From Arion vulgaris (Eukaryota > Mollusca > Gastropoda > Stylommatophora > Arionidae): a DNA stretch of 64,000 nucleotides. Of the stretch, positions 45,641 to 57,711 are shown one piece after another (the stretch's first letter is position 1; each line of letters begins with the position of its first letter). The DNA is taken from positions 4,152,001 through 4,216,000 of the forward strand of contig CM036753.1 in assembly GCA_020796225.1 (NCBI GenBank), given 5' to 3'. A model generated the notes under the pieces. The model was not told the DNA's origin and searched no databases. It worked only from the letters and a program-made list of their open reading frames with translations. Both the position numbers and the translations under genes were made by a program.

Positions 45641-45884
45641 TACGTGTTCAATATTTACCAAGTTTTATCAGCTCCCCTATTTCGAGGTTTGGCACTGGTA
45701 ACATAATGTGGGGAGAAAGATTGTGTTGAATATTGATCTTTTTGTGTTCATGGTAACGTGTTTGCATCTTAAAATTGGCGCCATTTATCTTATTATTTAA
45801 TTTGCTTTGTTGCATTTTGGGAATTTCATTAGTTATTCTTCCGTTTGCTGAAAAATCAGAGGCTCCTCCATTTAGGCCATTACC

Positions 45885-48800
45885 TTAGTGGTGGGGGGGT
45901 TGGTACCTCAGGGGCCCGGAGAGCTTGCCGGCAGGGTTACCCGCCGGGAAGGTCGAAGGGAGAGGGCAGACAAGTGGTCTCCTTCTCCAGGTTTGTGCGA
46001 TGGCCAACTACCCACCCATTTAAAAAAACAGTAGTTACAGAAACCAAAACAAATTGTTCAAAACAACTTTGAGTCTCGGGAAGACTAGGCTCCATGAGGA
46101 GACAGATGACGGCAGCAACAAACCCAAGAACTGATTGCTTTAACCTTCGCCGCAGAACAAAGATAGAAGCACCCAGGTTGATTACACAGAAGAAGTCCAC
46201 CCTTGTAGGGATGTGGAATGTGGACACGTTAGAGACGAGGGAGAGTGCACAAGTGGTGAAGGAGATGCATCGGACAAGCACGTTGCTGGGGAAAGTGAAA
46301 CAAGGTGGAATGCTTTTGGGGAAACAAGACTTCAGACGGGAGAAACGTGCTCATTGGGCAAAGAAAATGAAGATGATCCTCGGAAGCCGGGGTGGCCTTT
46401 TATGCTGACCAAAAGCAAAAGTCTGATGGAATGGGAAAACCCGTGTCGGGCCCATTAGGTGCAAGGTTCGTATCAAGTTCCAGAAGACCTAAATGTGTAT
46501 GCACCGACGAACGATGCAGAGGAGGTGGGAAAAGACCATTTCTATGCACAACTACAGGCAACTGTGGACAAAGTACCAAAGCACGACATGATATCTTATG
46601 GGGATTTAAATGCCAAGGTGGGAACGAAAACACTGGAGGGAAAAAGAGATGGGAGTAAAAGGTCTTGGAAGCATGAACGAAAATGGTAGATATTTCAGAC
46701 TTCTGTGCCCAAATGAGCTTGTCATTGGGGTACACTTTTTTCCCATCGAAAAGGCATAAGGCAACATGGATCTGCCAGAAACCCTTTGGTATGAAAACCA
46801 GATCGACCATGTGGCAATTCGCCAACGATGGAGAGCATCACTCCAAGATGTTAGAGTGAAGAGAGGAGCAGACATAGGATCTGATCACCATCTGGTAACT
46901 GTAAAAATTTAAAAATGAAACTATCGGCAAAGAAGAAAAAAAAGCACGAATCAAGTTTGATGTCAAGAAACTCCAACGCAGGCACAAAGGAAGTCTTCCA
47001 GATTGCTCTAAAGAACCGTTTCGATGCACTACAGACAAAGAAGAGGAAGGTACAGTGGAGAGTAGGTGGAACACCTTAAAGCAGGCGACGGTTGGAGCCT
47101 GTGAAGAAATACTTGGGAGACCATCATCAATCAGGAAACCCTGGATCACAGTCGAAACATGGCAGGAGGGTGGAGGAGAGGAAGAAGCTGAAACAAGAAG
47201 TAAACCAGTCACGAACAAGACAGCAAAAACAGGCGAGAACTAGATATAACAAATGGTAGGAGGTAAAAGACAGCTGAGAAACGACAAAGAGCATTTAAAT
47301 GAGATAGCAGAAGAGGCAGAGACAGCAGCAGCAAAAGGGGACCTCAAGGCTCTCATGAGACAACCAGATTGTTGAGTGGGGGGAAAAATAACAGAGCAGG
47401 CCAGTGAGAGATAAGACTGGAAAACTTTTGACTAAAATTGATGAACAACTGGGGCGCTGGAAAGAGCATTTCCAGGGAAATGTTAAATAGGACCCCCCAC
47501 TAAACCCACTAGATTTAGGGGAAGGAGACCGCTGGACATAAACGTAGGGAGATCACAAACAGGAAATCCGGGAATGCCTTGGAAAACTTGAGAAAGGGCA
47601 AGGCGGCAGGAGTTGATAATATCCCAGGGAAGCTCTGAGGGAGAAAGGGAAGAGATGGTAAACCAACCATACATATTGTTCAACTTGGTGTGGACAGGAG
47701 GAGATACCAAACAGATTGGGAAAAAAGGCCTCCTCGTGAAACTGCCAAAGAATGGCAATTTGTCAAACCGACAAGTGGAGAGGGATCATGCTGCTCTCAT
47801 TCCCAGCAAAGTCCTCACTAGGTTATTCTGGGCAGGATGAAAGACGCTATAGACCAGAGGCTTAGGGACGAACAGGCGGGATTCGGAAAGATAGATTTGC
47901 AATGACCAGATAGCCACCTTAAGAATCATAGTGGAACAAACAATGGAGTGGCAGGCTCCGCCTACGTGTGCTTTTGTTGATTTTGAGAAGGCATTTGACA
48001 GCATAGATAGGAAATCAAGTGATCCTAAGAAACATGAGTGCGAGAAGACCGTCGACATCACGGGAGCTGATGAGGGGTTTGCCTGCCAGGTTATTCATGA
48101 TGGAAGACTGTCAGAGGAGTTCCTGTCATACTGGGTAGACAGGGATGCCTGCTGTCCCCTTCCTTTCTTGGTGCTACTTGATTGGTCACACCACAGCCTA
48201 CGCCAGGGCTGGAAAAGGCATACAGTGGACACTTATGTCAAAGCTAGAAGACCTGGATTTGGGGACGATCTCGCCTTGCTTTGCATAACTACGACATGCA
48301 GGAAAAAGTGGATGCTCTGGCACAAACGGCACAACGAGTCGGCCTTAAAATCAATCAAGAGAAGACTAAAGAATGCGTAGAACAACATACAGCAAGATCC
48401 AATACTGATTGAGGGAAGGGACCTAGAAGATGTGGATGAATTTGTCTACCTTGGAAGTAAGATCAGCAGATCAGGAGGCAGATGAGGACATTAATGTTAG
48501 GATTAAGGCCCGACAGGCCTTTGCGATCCTGCACATGGGCCCTGCCATTCCACGAAAACAAGGGCCGGATTTTCAGCTCAAATGTGAAGTCGGTGTTGCT
48601 GTATGGCTCGGAAACTTGGCGAGTCACTAGGCAAATACAATAAGATCCAGACCTTTGTCAACGGATGTTTGGGCGGATTCTCGATTGAGATGGTATGATA
48701 GAGTTACAAAAACGGATCTGTGGATAAGAACAGGGCAGGAACCTATGATGACACAGGTCAAGAGGGGAAGATGGCGATGGATAGGCCATACCTTGGAAGA

Positions 48801-49022
48801 CACAGTCGAGTGTCACTAGACAGGGCTGAGTGGAACCGCAGGAAAAGAAAAGAGGACGCCCCAAGCAGACTTGGAGACGAGGTCTTACTGAGGAGCTGAA
48901 GAGTGCTCATTTGACCTGGGAGAACATAAAAAGAACAGCCAGAGACCGAGAAGAGTGGCGAACAACTGTTGAGGCCTATGCTCCACGAGGAGCGGAGAGG
49001 ATTAATGATGATGATGAAAAAA
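45885..49022 (+). mobile_element. Near full-length RTE-like LINE (endonuclease + RT), broken
   Basis: A GC-rich leader (45885-46090) is followed by an endonuclease: TLVGMWNVDTL, then QVYAPTNDAEE-type text (46480-46520), MISYGDLNAKVGT (damaged GDLNAK), QIDHVA-type text (46800) and SDHHLV (46880). Then come the linker (QATVGACEEILGRPSS) and RT: LPKNGNLSN, FVDFEKAFDSIDR, DDGFACQVIHDGR-type text, DDLALL (catalytic DD near 48260) and YLGSKIS-type text. The C-terminus has KRGRPKQTWRRGLTEELKSA, then ARDREEW. The tail is (GAT)n. It is about 3.1 kb, the usual length of an RTE element, with frameshifts throughout. Such proteins are often named 'craniofacial development protein 2-like' in databases. Confidence 0.88.
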
Positions 49023-49024
49023 TG

Positions 49025-49200
49025 CTCCCCAGGTATGTGAAGTCTTCTATTTGTTTTAATGGACAATTGTCGATGTAGATATTGGTAGCGCTTTTCTCTC
49101 TGGCGAATGTCATTACTTCGGTTTTGTCGATGTTTATTCTCATGTTGTGTTAGCTGTTTTGGTGTTAGCATGCTCAATGACCTAGTATTTGACTGAATGA
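49025..49200 (-). mobile_element. LINE reverse transcriptase fragment
   Basis: The reverse complement reads NMRINIDKTEVMTFARE, then STNIYIDN, matching RINIDKTEVMTFAREESTTN in copy F (60650-60720). It abuts the 3' tail of the RTE-like LINE. Confidence 0.75.
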
Positions 49201-50160
49201 ACACTATATGTATACAATTTTTAATCAATTAAACAAACTCATAGTTTGGTAGAAAAAATATTCGTGGAGAGTTGAATATGGTTTTGTTGATCTAGACATT
49301 TCTGCATGGAAAGTTTCAAATTTTATCATTTAGGAATTCGGCGTTCACAAGTTTTTCATACGACAGACAAATAGTTTTCATACGACAGACAAATAGTTTT
49401 TCCTTTTTTTCCTCATTGTCCCCACCAAATTTACAGTAATTTCAAAAAGTCAACAAAAAAAAATTTTTTCTCGCTCTGAGCTTGTTAACAGCACTGTCAT
49501 TGAAAATAATAAATTGCCGTGAAAAATAAACATTAAAAATATATTTTTACAAAAATTTTTTTAAAAAAATGTCAAGTTGGTCACAATTTGTTGTTGTTTT
49601 TGAATTTTGTTTTAAATTTTTTTTGTATGTATTTTAGAAAGGGGGAAAATTGTAAAATTTTTTGGAAACACAAAATTCAAAATTTTCATCTCATTCATCC
49701 CTTTCCCCTTTAAACTGTTCCGTCTTCTGGGGTGACAAGTTTTCAAGTTGAGAACCACTTTGATAGAAAATAATAAATGTTCTTTTTAAATTTTGGGAAA
49801 ATATTTCATTTGATAAATATTTTTTTAACAAACAAAATGTTTCGGGCATCTGATGTTGTTGAAAGATTAATAATATTTTTATTATAGCTATACAGTAAAT
49901 TATTTCTTTAATTACATGTTTGTAATTAATCTATTTTTTCGAAATTTTTTTTTTGTTTTTGGGCCCACCGGAGTTCTTATGTCCAAGGAAATTTTCATGA
50001 AAACTAGTAGATGTCTGCATTTATAAGTCTGAAAAATTTTTTAAATGTCGGCGATAGTTAATTTGATATCACGCTTCACTAGTGACATTTTTGGGCATTC
50101 TGTGGGTTTGGTTTAGTTTGGGGTTTTTTTGTGCGCCCAAAAAAAAGGCTAGTGATATCG
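49201..50160. other. AT-rich, no gene
   Basis: Very T-rich with homopolymers. A 24-bp duplication (catacgacagacaaatagtt) is at 49357-49402. Nothing else is recognised. Confidence 0.6.
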
Positions 50161-50164
50161 CTCA

Positions 50165-50640
50165 TTTAAAACGAGCCACTTGAGCGAAATTTTAGGTTAA
50201 AAGAAAATTTTATCTCACCCTTTGGGGCAATGGTAAAGGGTTTTATAAAAACATGATCCTTTTCTTGGGGCGACATGGTACACGGTTTAACAAGAAATCC
50301 CGATCCTTTTCTTTTGGGGACATGGTACCTTTTTACTCCAAAAACCCTGATCCTTTTCCCTTGGGGCACACATGGACACTTGTACTACAAGAAACCCCGA
50401 CCCTACTTGGGGACATATTTAAGTTTAAAAGAAACCCCCGACTTTTTTTGTCCCCTGGTACACGGTTTAAAAGAAACCCCCATCTTTACCTTGGGGCAAC
50501 ATGGTAAGGTTTACACAAGAAACCCCCATCCTTTCCTTGGGGCCCTGGAAGGTTTGTACACAAAAACCTATTTTACCCCACAACACTTTTCAAAAAACAC
50601 CCTACCTTTTTCCCCAACAACTCCCCAAAAAAACCTTTTT
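50165..50640. repeat. Degenerate repeat, unit about 48 bp, poor consensus
   Basis: About ten blurred copies of a unit with gggacatggtacacggttta and aagaaacccccatccttt. Runs of c and g vary in length and unit borders are unclear, as in an unpolished consensus. Frames at 50166-50646 on both strands are by-products. Confidence 0.7.
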
Positions 50641-51340
50641 TTGTGAAAAAATTCCCCTTTTGATAAAGATTTGGGGCATTTTGTAAAGGGGAAAAAGGAT
50701 TTTTTAAAGGGCGTAGGATGGCTCGAATGTGTTGATGGGGGTTTAGATCCCCCCTAAATTGTAGAGGTGCCCTTTTTTTTTTCAAGGAAGAAAAAATATT
50801 TTTCCCAAGGATAAAGTCACGTTATCATTCAACCATCTCATTGATCAGTTGTTCCATTTATTGAGTATGTTAATTTAAAGTCCGGTTACTTATTCAGTCC
50901 GTTGGGTACCATCTTCCATCGTCGTTACTCGATCCTTATTTAATTGAAGATTTATTGTTGTATTTTTCGTTTGTCGAAACTTCAACAGAGATGAAAATAT
51001 GCAAATGGAAATTTCAGTTAAATTCTTTATTTTATATATATTAATTTCAGGCATATCCAATTCTTCTCGTTGCATGTCTCTTCAGTCCAATGTTTTTTGT
51101 CTCCTTGTTTACTAATTCTTATAACACGTCACTATTTTTCTACAAAAAACGTCGGCTTGTAGTTATGTGTTGTTCTACATAGAGTACAACACATAGTCTC
51201 AACTATTAAGTAATCTATTATACTACTCTAACTATCTGCTAACTGTCCTTTCCCTCCGCTGCCATCTGGGAACTAATTCACCAACTCTTCAGATGTGTCC
51301 AATTATGTGTCATGCCACGGCTAATTCAAGGGTGGAGGGG
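50641..51340. other. No gene seen
   Basis: AT-rich, unique-looking. No domain or repeat is recognised. Confidence 0.5.
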
Positions 51341-51344
51341 GAAA

Positions 51345-54310
51345 AAAAATATTTAGTCACGTTTCTATCATAAATTTGTTATATTATAGTCACGTTCACT
51401 ATCAATAAGTTGTTATATAGTCACGTTCACTATCAATAAATTGTTATATTATAGTCACGTTCACTATCAATAAATTGTTATATTATGGCCCGTTCACTAT
51501 CAATAAATTGTTATATTATAGTCATGTTACTATCAATATTTTTAATATAGTCAGTTCTCTATCAATAAGTTATATATAGTCATGTTCACTATCAATAAGT
51601 TGTTATATAGTACGTTCACTTCAATAAGTTGTTATATAGTCACGTTCTCTATCAATAAGTTGTTATATTATAGTCACGTTCACTATCAATGTTGTTATAT
51701 AGTCACTTTCACTTCAATAAGTAAAAGTCACGTTCTCTATCAATAAGTTATTATATTATAGTCATGTTCACTATCAATGTTGTTATATAGTCAGTTCACT
51801 TTCAAAAGTTGTTATATAGTCACGTTCTCTATCAATAAGTTGTTATATTATAGTCACGTTTCTATCAATAAGGTTATAAGTCAGTTCACTACACAGTTAT
51901 TATATAGTCTGTCACATCAGATAAGTTGTTATATAGTCACGTTCACTATCAATAAGTTGTTATATAGTCACGTTCACTATCAATAATTGTTATATAGCTA
52001 CGTTCTCTATCAATATGTTGTTATATTATAATCACGTTCACTATCAATAAGTTGTTATATAGTCACGTTCACTATCAATAAGTTGTTATATAGTCGTTCT
52101 CTATCAATAAGTTGTTACTTAGTCACGTTACTTATCAATAAGTTGTTATATAGTCACGTTCACTATCACATAGTTGTTATATAGTCACGTTCACTATCCA
52201 ATACTTGTATACATAGTCGTTCTCTATCAATATGTTGTTATATTATAATCACGTTCTCTATCAATAAGTTGTTATATAGTCACGTTCACTATCAATAAAT
52301 TGTTATATTATAGTCGTTCACTATCAATAAGTTGTTATAATATAGTCACGTCACTATCAATAAGTTGTTATATTATAGTCACGTTCACTATCAATAAATT
52401 GTTATATTATAGTCACGTTCACCATCAATAAATTGTTATATTATAGTCACGTTCACTATCAATAAATTGTTATATTATAGTCACGTTCACTATCAATAAA
52501 TTGTTATATTATAGTCACGTTCACTATCAATAAATTGTTATATTATAGTCACGTTCACTATCAATAAATTGTTATATTATAGTCACGTTCACTATCAATA
52601 AATTGTTATATTATAGTCACGTTCACTATCAATAAATTGTTATATTATAGTCACGTTCACTATCAATAAATTGTTATATTATAGTCACGTTCACTATCAA
52701 TAAATTGTTATATTATAGTCACGTTCACTATAAATAAATTGTTATATTATAGTCACGTTCACTATCAATAAATTGTTATATTATAGTCACGTTCACTATC
52801 AATAAATTGTTATATTATAGTCACGTTCTCTATCAATAAATTGTTATATTATAGTCATGTTCACTATCAATAAATTGTTATATATAGTCACGTTCACTAT
52901 CAATAAATTGTTATATTATAGTCCGTTCACTATCAATAAATTGTTATATTACAGTACGTTCACTATCAATAAATTGTTATATTATAGTCACGTTCACTAT
53001 CAATAAATTGTTATATTATAGTCACGTTCACTATCAATAAATTGTTATATTATAGTCACGTTCACTATCAATAAATTGTTATATTATAGTCACGTTCACT
53101 ATAAATAAATTGTTATATTATAGTCACGTTCTCTATCAATAAATTGTTATATTATAGTCACGTTCACTATCAATAAATTGTTATATTATAGTCACGTTCA
53201 CTATCAATAAATTGTTATATTATAGTCACGTTCACTATCAATAAATTGTAATTTAGTCGTGTTCACTATCAGTTAGTTGTTATATAGTCATGTTCACTAT
53301 CATTATTGTTATATAGTCATGTTCACTATCAGTTAGTTGTTATATAGTCATGTTCACTATCATTTAGTTGTTATATAGTCATGTTCACTATCATTTGTTG
53401 TTATGTAGTCAGTTCCTATCATTTAGTTGTTATATAGTCATGTTCACTATCAATAAATTGTTATATTATAGTCACGTTCACTATCAATAAGTTGTTATAT
53501 ATAGTCAGTTCACTATCAATAAGTTGTTATATTATAGTCAGATTCACTATCAATAAGTTGTTAATTATAGTCACGTTCACTATCAATAAATTGTTATATA
53601 TAGTCACGTTCACTATCAATAAATTGTTATATTATAGTCAACGTTCACTATCAATAAATTGTTATATTATAGTACTTCACTATCAATAAATTGTTATATT
53701 ATAGTCACGTTCACTATCAATAAATTGTTATATTATAGTCACGTTCACTATCAATAAATTGTTATATTATAGTCACGTTCACTATCAACAAATTGTTATA
53801 TTATAGTCCGTTCACTATCAATAAATTGTTATATTATAGTCGTTACTATCAATAAATTGTTATATTATAGTCCGTTCTACTATCAATAAGTTGTTATATT
53901 ATAGTCACGTTCACTATCAATAAATTGTTATATTATAGTCACGTTCACTATCAATAAATTGTTATATTATAGTCACGTTCACTATCAATAAATTGTTATA
54001 TTATAGTCACGTTCACTATCAATAAATTGTTATATTATAGTCACGTTCACTATCAATAAATTGTTATATTATAGTCACGTTCACTATCAATAAATTGTAA
54101 TTTAGTCGTGTTCACTATCAGTTAGTTGTTATATAGTCATGTTCACTATCATTTAGTTGTTATATAGTCATGTTCACTATCAGTTAGTTGTTATATAGTC
54201 ATGTCACTATCATTTAGTGTTATATAGTCATGTCACTATCATTTGATTATGTAGTCATTTCACTATCATTTAGTTGTTATATAGTCATGTTCACTATCAT
54301 TTGTTGGCTA
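51345..54310. repeat. 34-bp minisatellite, about 88 copies in blocks
   Basis: The main unit is agtcacgttcactatcaata, then aattgttatattat (34 bp). A 31-bp form ends gttatat. Blocks differ. 51345-52370 is mixed and damaged. 52380-53250 and 53580-54085 are homogeneous. 53255-53450 and 54090-54310 share a third subtype (agtcatgttcactatcattt). The order main block then agttagttg block occurs twice, suggesting a duplication of about 850 bp. Confidence 0.94.
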
Positions 54311-54479
54311 CTTGCTTTTCATTGTAAAATGATGTTACATCAGGTTTTTCATGTCTTCTCCTCTTGTCACATTTACTTCTTTATAGAAGTGATGGGGGTT
54401 TAGTGATCTTGTATGTGCTTGTTCTAATGCACTTTGTAAGTTGTTATTCGTTTTCGTAAGGTCGTTATTAATACCGTAG

Positions 54480-54880
54480 CTCCATCTTTTGCATGGTCTT
54501 CCTCTTTCTCTGTACTGCTATACATTTTTAGTTTGTCTTTCTGTGGTAAGCGATACTAGGAATTTGTCCAGCTCTCCAAACCATTTAATCTGTTGTTCTG
54601 TTATGAATGTCATGACTGGTTTTACATCCAGTCTTCTTCTCATTTCTTGATTTCTAAGTTTCCTCTTATTAACACTCCTGCAGCTCTTCTTCTTCTTCTG
54701 CGTCCTCACTAGATTGGGATTTTGGATTCTCTAATAAAGGCAGCCGTCTGCCTCATATTATCAGCCACGCCTTACAGTTTGTCTTGGACGCTAGTGTAAG
54801 TGGGCCACATCTTTCTTCTCAGCTCCTCTAAGGCCCCTGATCTCCGTTATGATTTTCCGCTCAGTGACTGATGTCACTGG
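54480..54880 (-). mobile_element. LINE pieces: C-terminal and ORF1-like segments
   Basis: 54518-54709 encodes RKLRNQEMRRRLDVKPVMTF, then QQIKWFGEL, a LINE C-terminus. 54715-54860 is the reverse complement of 58080-58200 (actagattgggattttggat; gcagccgtctgcctcatatt), a segment encoding ADNLRQTAAFIRESEIPI. The order is not that of one intact element, so two fragments are likely. Confidence 0.7.
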
Positions 54881-54904
54881 CTATATAATGTTATTTTATC
54901 TTAT

Positions 54905-55285
54905 CTTAACCACATTCACCGTGAAGTGTTGTGGGGCGAGTTAGTTTTCTATCTTGTGCCAGGTTTGTTGCGCTTGACGTTATCAGTCCATGCTTTTGCA
55001 GGGACTCTGAGATGTTATCTTTCCATCGTGTTCTTGGCCTGCCTCGTGCTCTGCGCCCTGAGTGTCGATTATTGTAGGCAAGTGATGGTAGTAAATGTGG
55101 TTCCATTCTCATTAAATGGTCGAACCACTTGATTCTTTGCTTTTCGATGTACTGTATGCATGGTATAGTACCAATGATGCTTCTGATATTCTCGTTTCTC
55201 ACTCTATCTCTTCTTGTAACGTTGCAGCTTTAGTAGACATCTCATTTCCCATGTTGCAATCTTTCTTTCTTGTGTCTTGGTCAGG
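54905..55285 (-). mobile_element. LINE C-terminal fragment
   Basis: The minus-strand frame reads RNENIRSIIGTIPCIQYIEK, then QRIKWFDHLMRM and RARGRPRTRWKDNISESLQK. It is related to the LINE at 41983-43487, with the GRPRxRWxDN motif. Confidence 0.85.
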
Positions 55286-55450
55286 GTATGTTTGGCACTG
55301 ATAGCAGAGAATTGGAATAAATATGCTATCAATATGAATAAATATATAATGGTAATGAACATAATGTTAATACTTGTATTTTGGAAGTGTGTCTAATGTC
55401 TAACATTGTTTGTTTTCTTGACAAGGCTCTGTAATGATTAGAGATTTAGG

Positions 55451-55517
55451 ACAAAAAAGTTTCTAACACCACAGTCAACAAGAAGGACGTATTCAGCACA
55501 GCATATGGATATCTTGG
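55451..55517 (+). CDS. Integrin alpha, exon 5
   Basis: The acceptor is gattagagatttag and the donor tcttggtaagt. Only this acceptor gives an open frame: the preceding in-frame triplet is TAG. It reads DKKVSNTTVNKKDVFST, then AYGYL and one base of a Gly codon. A-Y-G-Y-L-G-Y-S across the junction is the usual start of the next propeller blade. NTT is an N-glycosylation site. It begins in phase 0, like the end of exon 4, so either direct joining or a missing phase-0 exon is possible. Confidence 0.78.
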
Positions 55518-55564
55518 TAAGTAGACTGTACTTAATCGTAACTCTGTTTTTCAAGCCTTTGAGG

Positions 55565-55800
55565 TTCAATGCTATATATATATCACCAGCCTCCTTTCGA
55601 CTCTGTCTGTAGCCTTCTTCTCCCAACCACTGACTCTGAGTATGTCTAGGTCTACTGCAATGTTATATCTCCTTGGTTTTCTTAGTCTGTCTCTGGTCTC
55701 TTCCACATCATCGTTTTGCACATGCAGTGGATATTCTCTTTGTTCTCTGCAATATTCGTTCAATATGAGCGTAGCCATCGTGTTCTGCTTTCTTCATGGT
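55565..55800 (-). other. Unrecognised short frame, perhaps a transposon scrap
   Basis: A 68-codon minus-strand frame (55572-55778; REQREYPLHVQNDDVEETRD) is charged and has no family I know. Surrounding fragments are LINEs, so a transposon origin is likely. Confidence 0.3.
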
Positions 55801-55811
55801 GATGGTAATTA

Positions 55812-56048
55812 AAGTCGAAGGATTGACTTCATTGCACTGGGTTTAACCCCATATGACTCGGTCCCTCTCCGCAGAAGTGGCACACCACCTGATGAGAGTA
55901 TTGCACAAAGCACGATCTCCGTAGCTCCAGCAACAATCCTAGGGGTCTCTGGAAAACACTGCACTCGTGAACAGAGCAGCGCGGTCTGGATTCAACCACG
56001 ACCTTAGACTCACAAGGCAAAGGGTTTAACCACTTAGCCACAGAGATC
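55812..56048 (-). mobile_element. SINE family A copy
   Basis: A complete element on the minus strand: 3' end gaaggattgacttcattgca, body ccgtagctccagcaacaatc, head gactcacaaggcaaaggg and cacttagccacagaga. The T-arm lost one base (gattcaaccacgacc). Confidence 0.9.
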
Positions 56049-56843
56049 GCAATAGTAATTAATAATGATAAAAATGTATTATAAATATAGTTGATGTTTC
56101 TCACGATTCACTATTTTCCTCCTTCTTGTGTCCAAAACTGGTTAAAGTCTGTAACAATATTTCAGTTCATTTTTTTTTTTTATCTTATATAATTTAAATT
56201 AGTCGGGTAATGCACTCAAACTATTCGACTTATCCTGTTTTACATTGGCATTGGCTACAAAATTGATGTAGCAAGATGGAAACATTTTTCACTTGATCAT
56301 CCTTTCTTGATTTTCTTCTTCAATGATCCAGTAGCACGTGTGTTCATTTCCTTCAGCCCAACATCACATAGTTATTATGTTGTAGATAGCATTGAAGAGC
56401 TGGAGTGTCTGTAGATGTTTGTACTACCCTGGACAGGACAGAACTCTACTGCCCTAGTACTAAGAAACCTACTGGATGGTTCGTTTGCTTCAGATTTTTA
56501 CGACGGTAAAAATAAACCTCACCGTTTTAAAGCAATGTCAAACTACTGAACGTATAAGTGGTGCCTAAAAAATCGACAACTCGTTTACTGTGTTTGATGG
56601 TGAAGTTCTACAAAGGATATGCCACCATTTTCATTTTCAGTCATTAGAAATCTGCACACACATGTTCTCTATCCTTAGATCTAGTTAGTATCATTTTGAC
56701 TTCTTTCCAACCACAGACAGTCCATGTAGTGTGTCCAATACATAGGCCTAAATCAGAGCTGCTACAACATGTAAATAAAAGTGTTATAAGTCCTTGCAAA
56801 GAATAACTATCATTGTGTATAACATCTAGTTTGTATCATACAG
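56049..56843. other. Intron 5, no element recognised
   Basis: AT-rich unique-looking intron. No exon with integrin motifs is seen. Confidence 0.5.
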
Positions 56844-56929
56844 GTTACTCTGTGAAGATAGGAAGATTCTGTGATGGTGCAGATGTTTGCTTTGCAGCTA
56901 GTGCACCAAACATGAACAGAGTTGGCATG
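56844..56929 (+). CDS. Integrin alpha, exon 6 (blade with unusual cysteines)
   Basis: The acceptor is tatcatacag and the donor catggtaaga. Two bases complete Gly, then YSVKIGRFCDGADVCFAASA and PNMNRVGM. The layout G-Y-S-V-x-x-G-x-F ... F-x-(A/S)-(S/G)-x-P matches blade 3 of other alpha chains. Where these often have an acidic or polar loop, this one has C-D-G-A-D-V-C, two cysteines that could bond locally. It ends in phase 0. Confidence 0.88.
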
Positions 56930-56954
56930 GTAAGAAACTTTTGCAGCAAAATAA

Positions 56955-57240
56955 GTGACATGTGCATATTTGACAAGATTGGTTATTGGTTACTAAACTG
57001 ACGTCATTGCATTATGGACAGATCCATAGTTGCTCAGTCCCCCAATCCCTCCGAACAGATATTGAAGAGTATGCATACTGATGGTTCCTGTGGATACCTT
57101 ATTAAAAACACTCTCACTCTGCCTTTCAGGCATCCATTTATACCTGTACAATGGGTAACTCCAAACTGCTTAAATCGGTGGAACGATTCAACAACTATTT
57201 TAGTGTCTTCATCCAACAAGTAGTCATGAGGACAAGAGAT
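56955..57240 (-). mobile_element. Unknown interspersed repeat E, copy 2
   Basis: Reverse complement of 32320-32595 with about 25% changes. It shares gcaatgacgtcagttt, aaccatcagtatgcatac and the peptide LLDEDTK ... RFKQFG. The frame is shifted after the Cys pair relative to copy 1. Confidence 0.65.
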
Positions 57241-57369
57241 TCAAGACAAATGCATTTAAAATGAAAGACAAAGTATAGAGATAAAAATCAATATTTGTCA
57301 AAATGAAAGTAGACTCAAATAAGATGCAATAAGCAGATAAGAAGAAAGTGCAGATTTACATATTTCTAA

Positions 57370-57690
57370 AACATATCTCTAATCTTTTTTTGTCTCACAA
57401 CGTCAGGATAAGAAGAGATTTCTAGAACAGGCTATTGTGAACACCTCATTATAGGGTTTTCACTGCTGTTATTTCTGAGATGCACCTTGTGTGTTGACAG
57501 ACTTTTGCTTTGTATCCATTGTATTGGAGTTTGAACCATTTAATTTGTTGTTTCTTGATGAAGTTCAATACTGATGTTGAACGCACTTTTACCCTGTCTT
57601 TATTTCTAAACCTGTCTCTTCTTGAAACTTTCAGCATTCTGCGTAGATACTTACTTTCTGACATGACTAGCTTTATTTATTGTTTTATGT
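57370..57690 (-). mobile_element. LINE 3' end, LRRMLG family, copy D
   Basis: The minus-strand frame reads YLRRMLKVSRRDRFRNKD, then STSVLNFIKKQQIKWF. The 3' end ctcacaacgtcaggataaga is shared with the other copies. Confidence 0.85.
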
Positions 57691-57711
57691 CACATCCACC
57701 ACGAGTGGTTA

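Noticed and set aside
55426..55450. Earlier acceptors for integrin exon 5 (after gacaag or gattag)
   Set aside because: Starting earlier puts stop codons (TAG, TAA) in the frame needed for AYGYLGYS. Only the acceptor at 55450 keeps the frame open.
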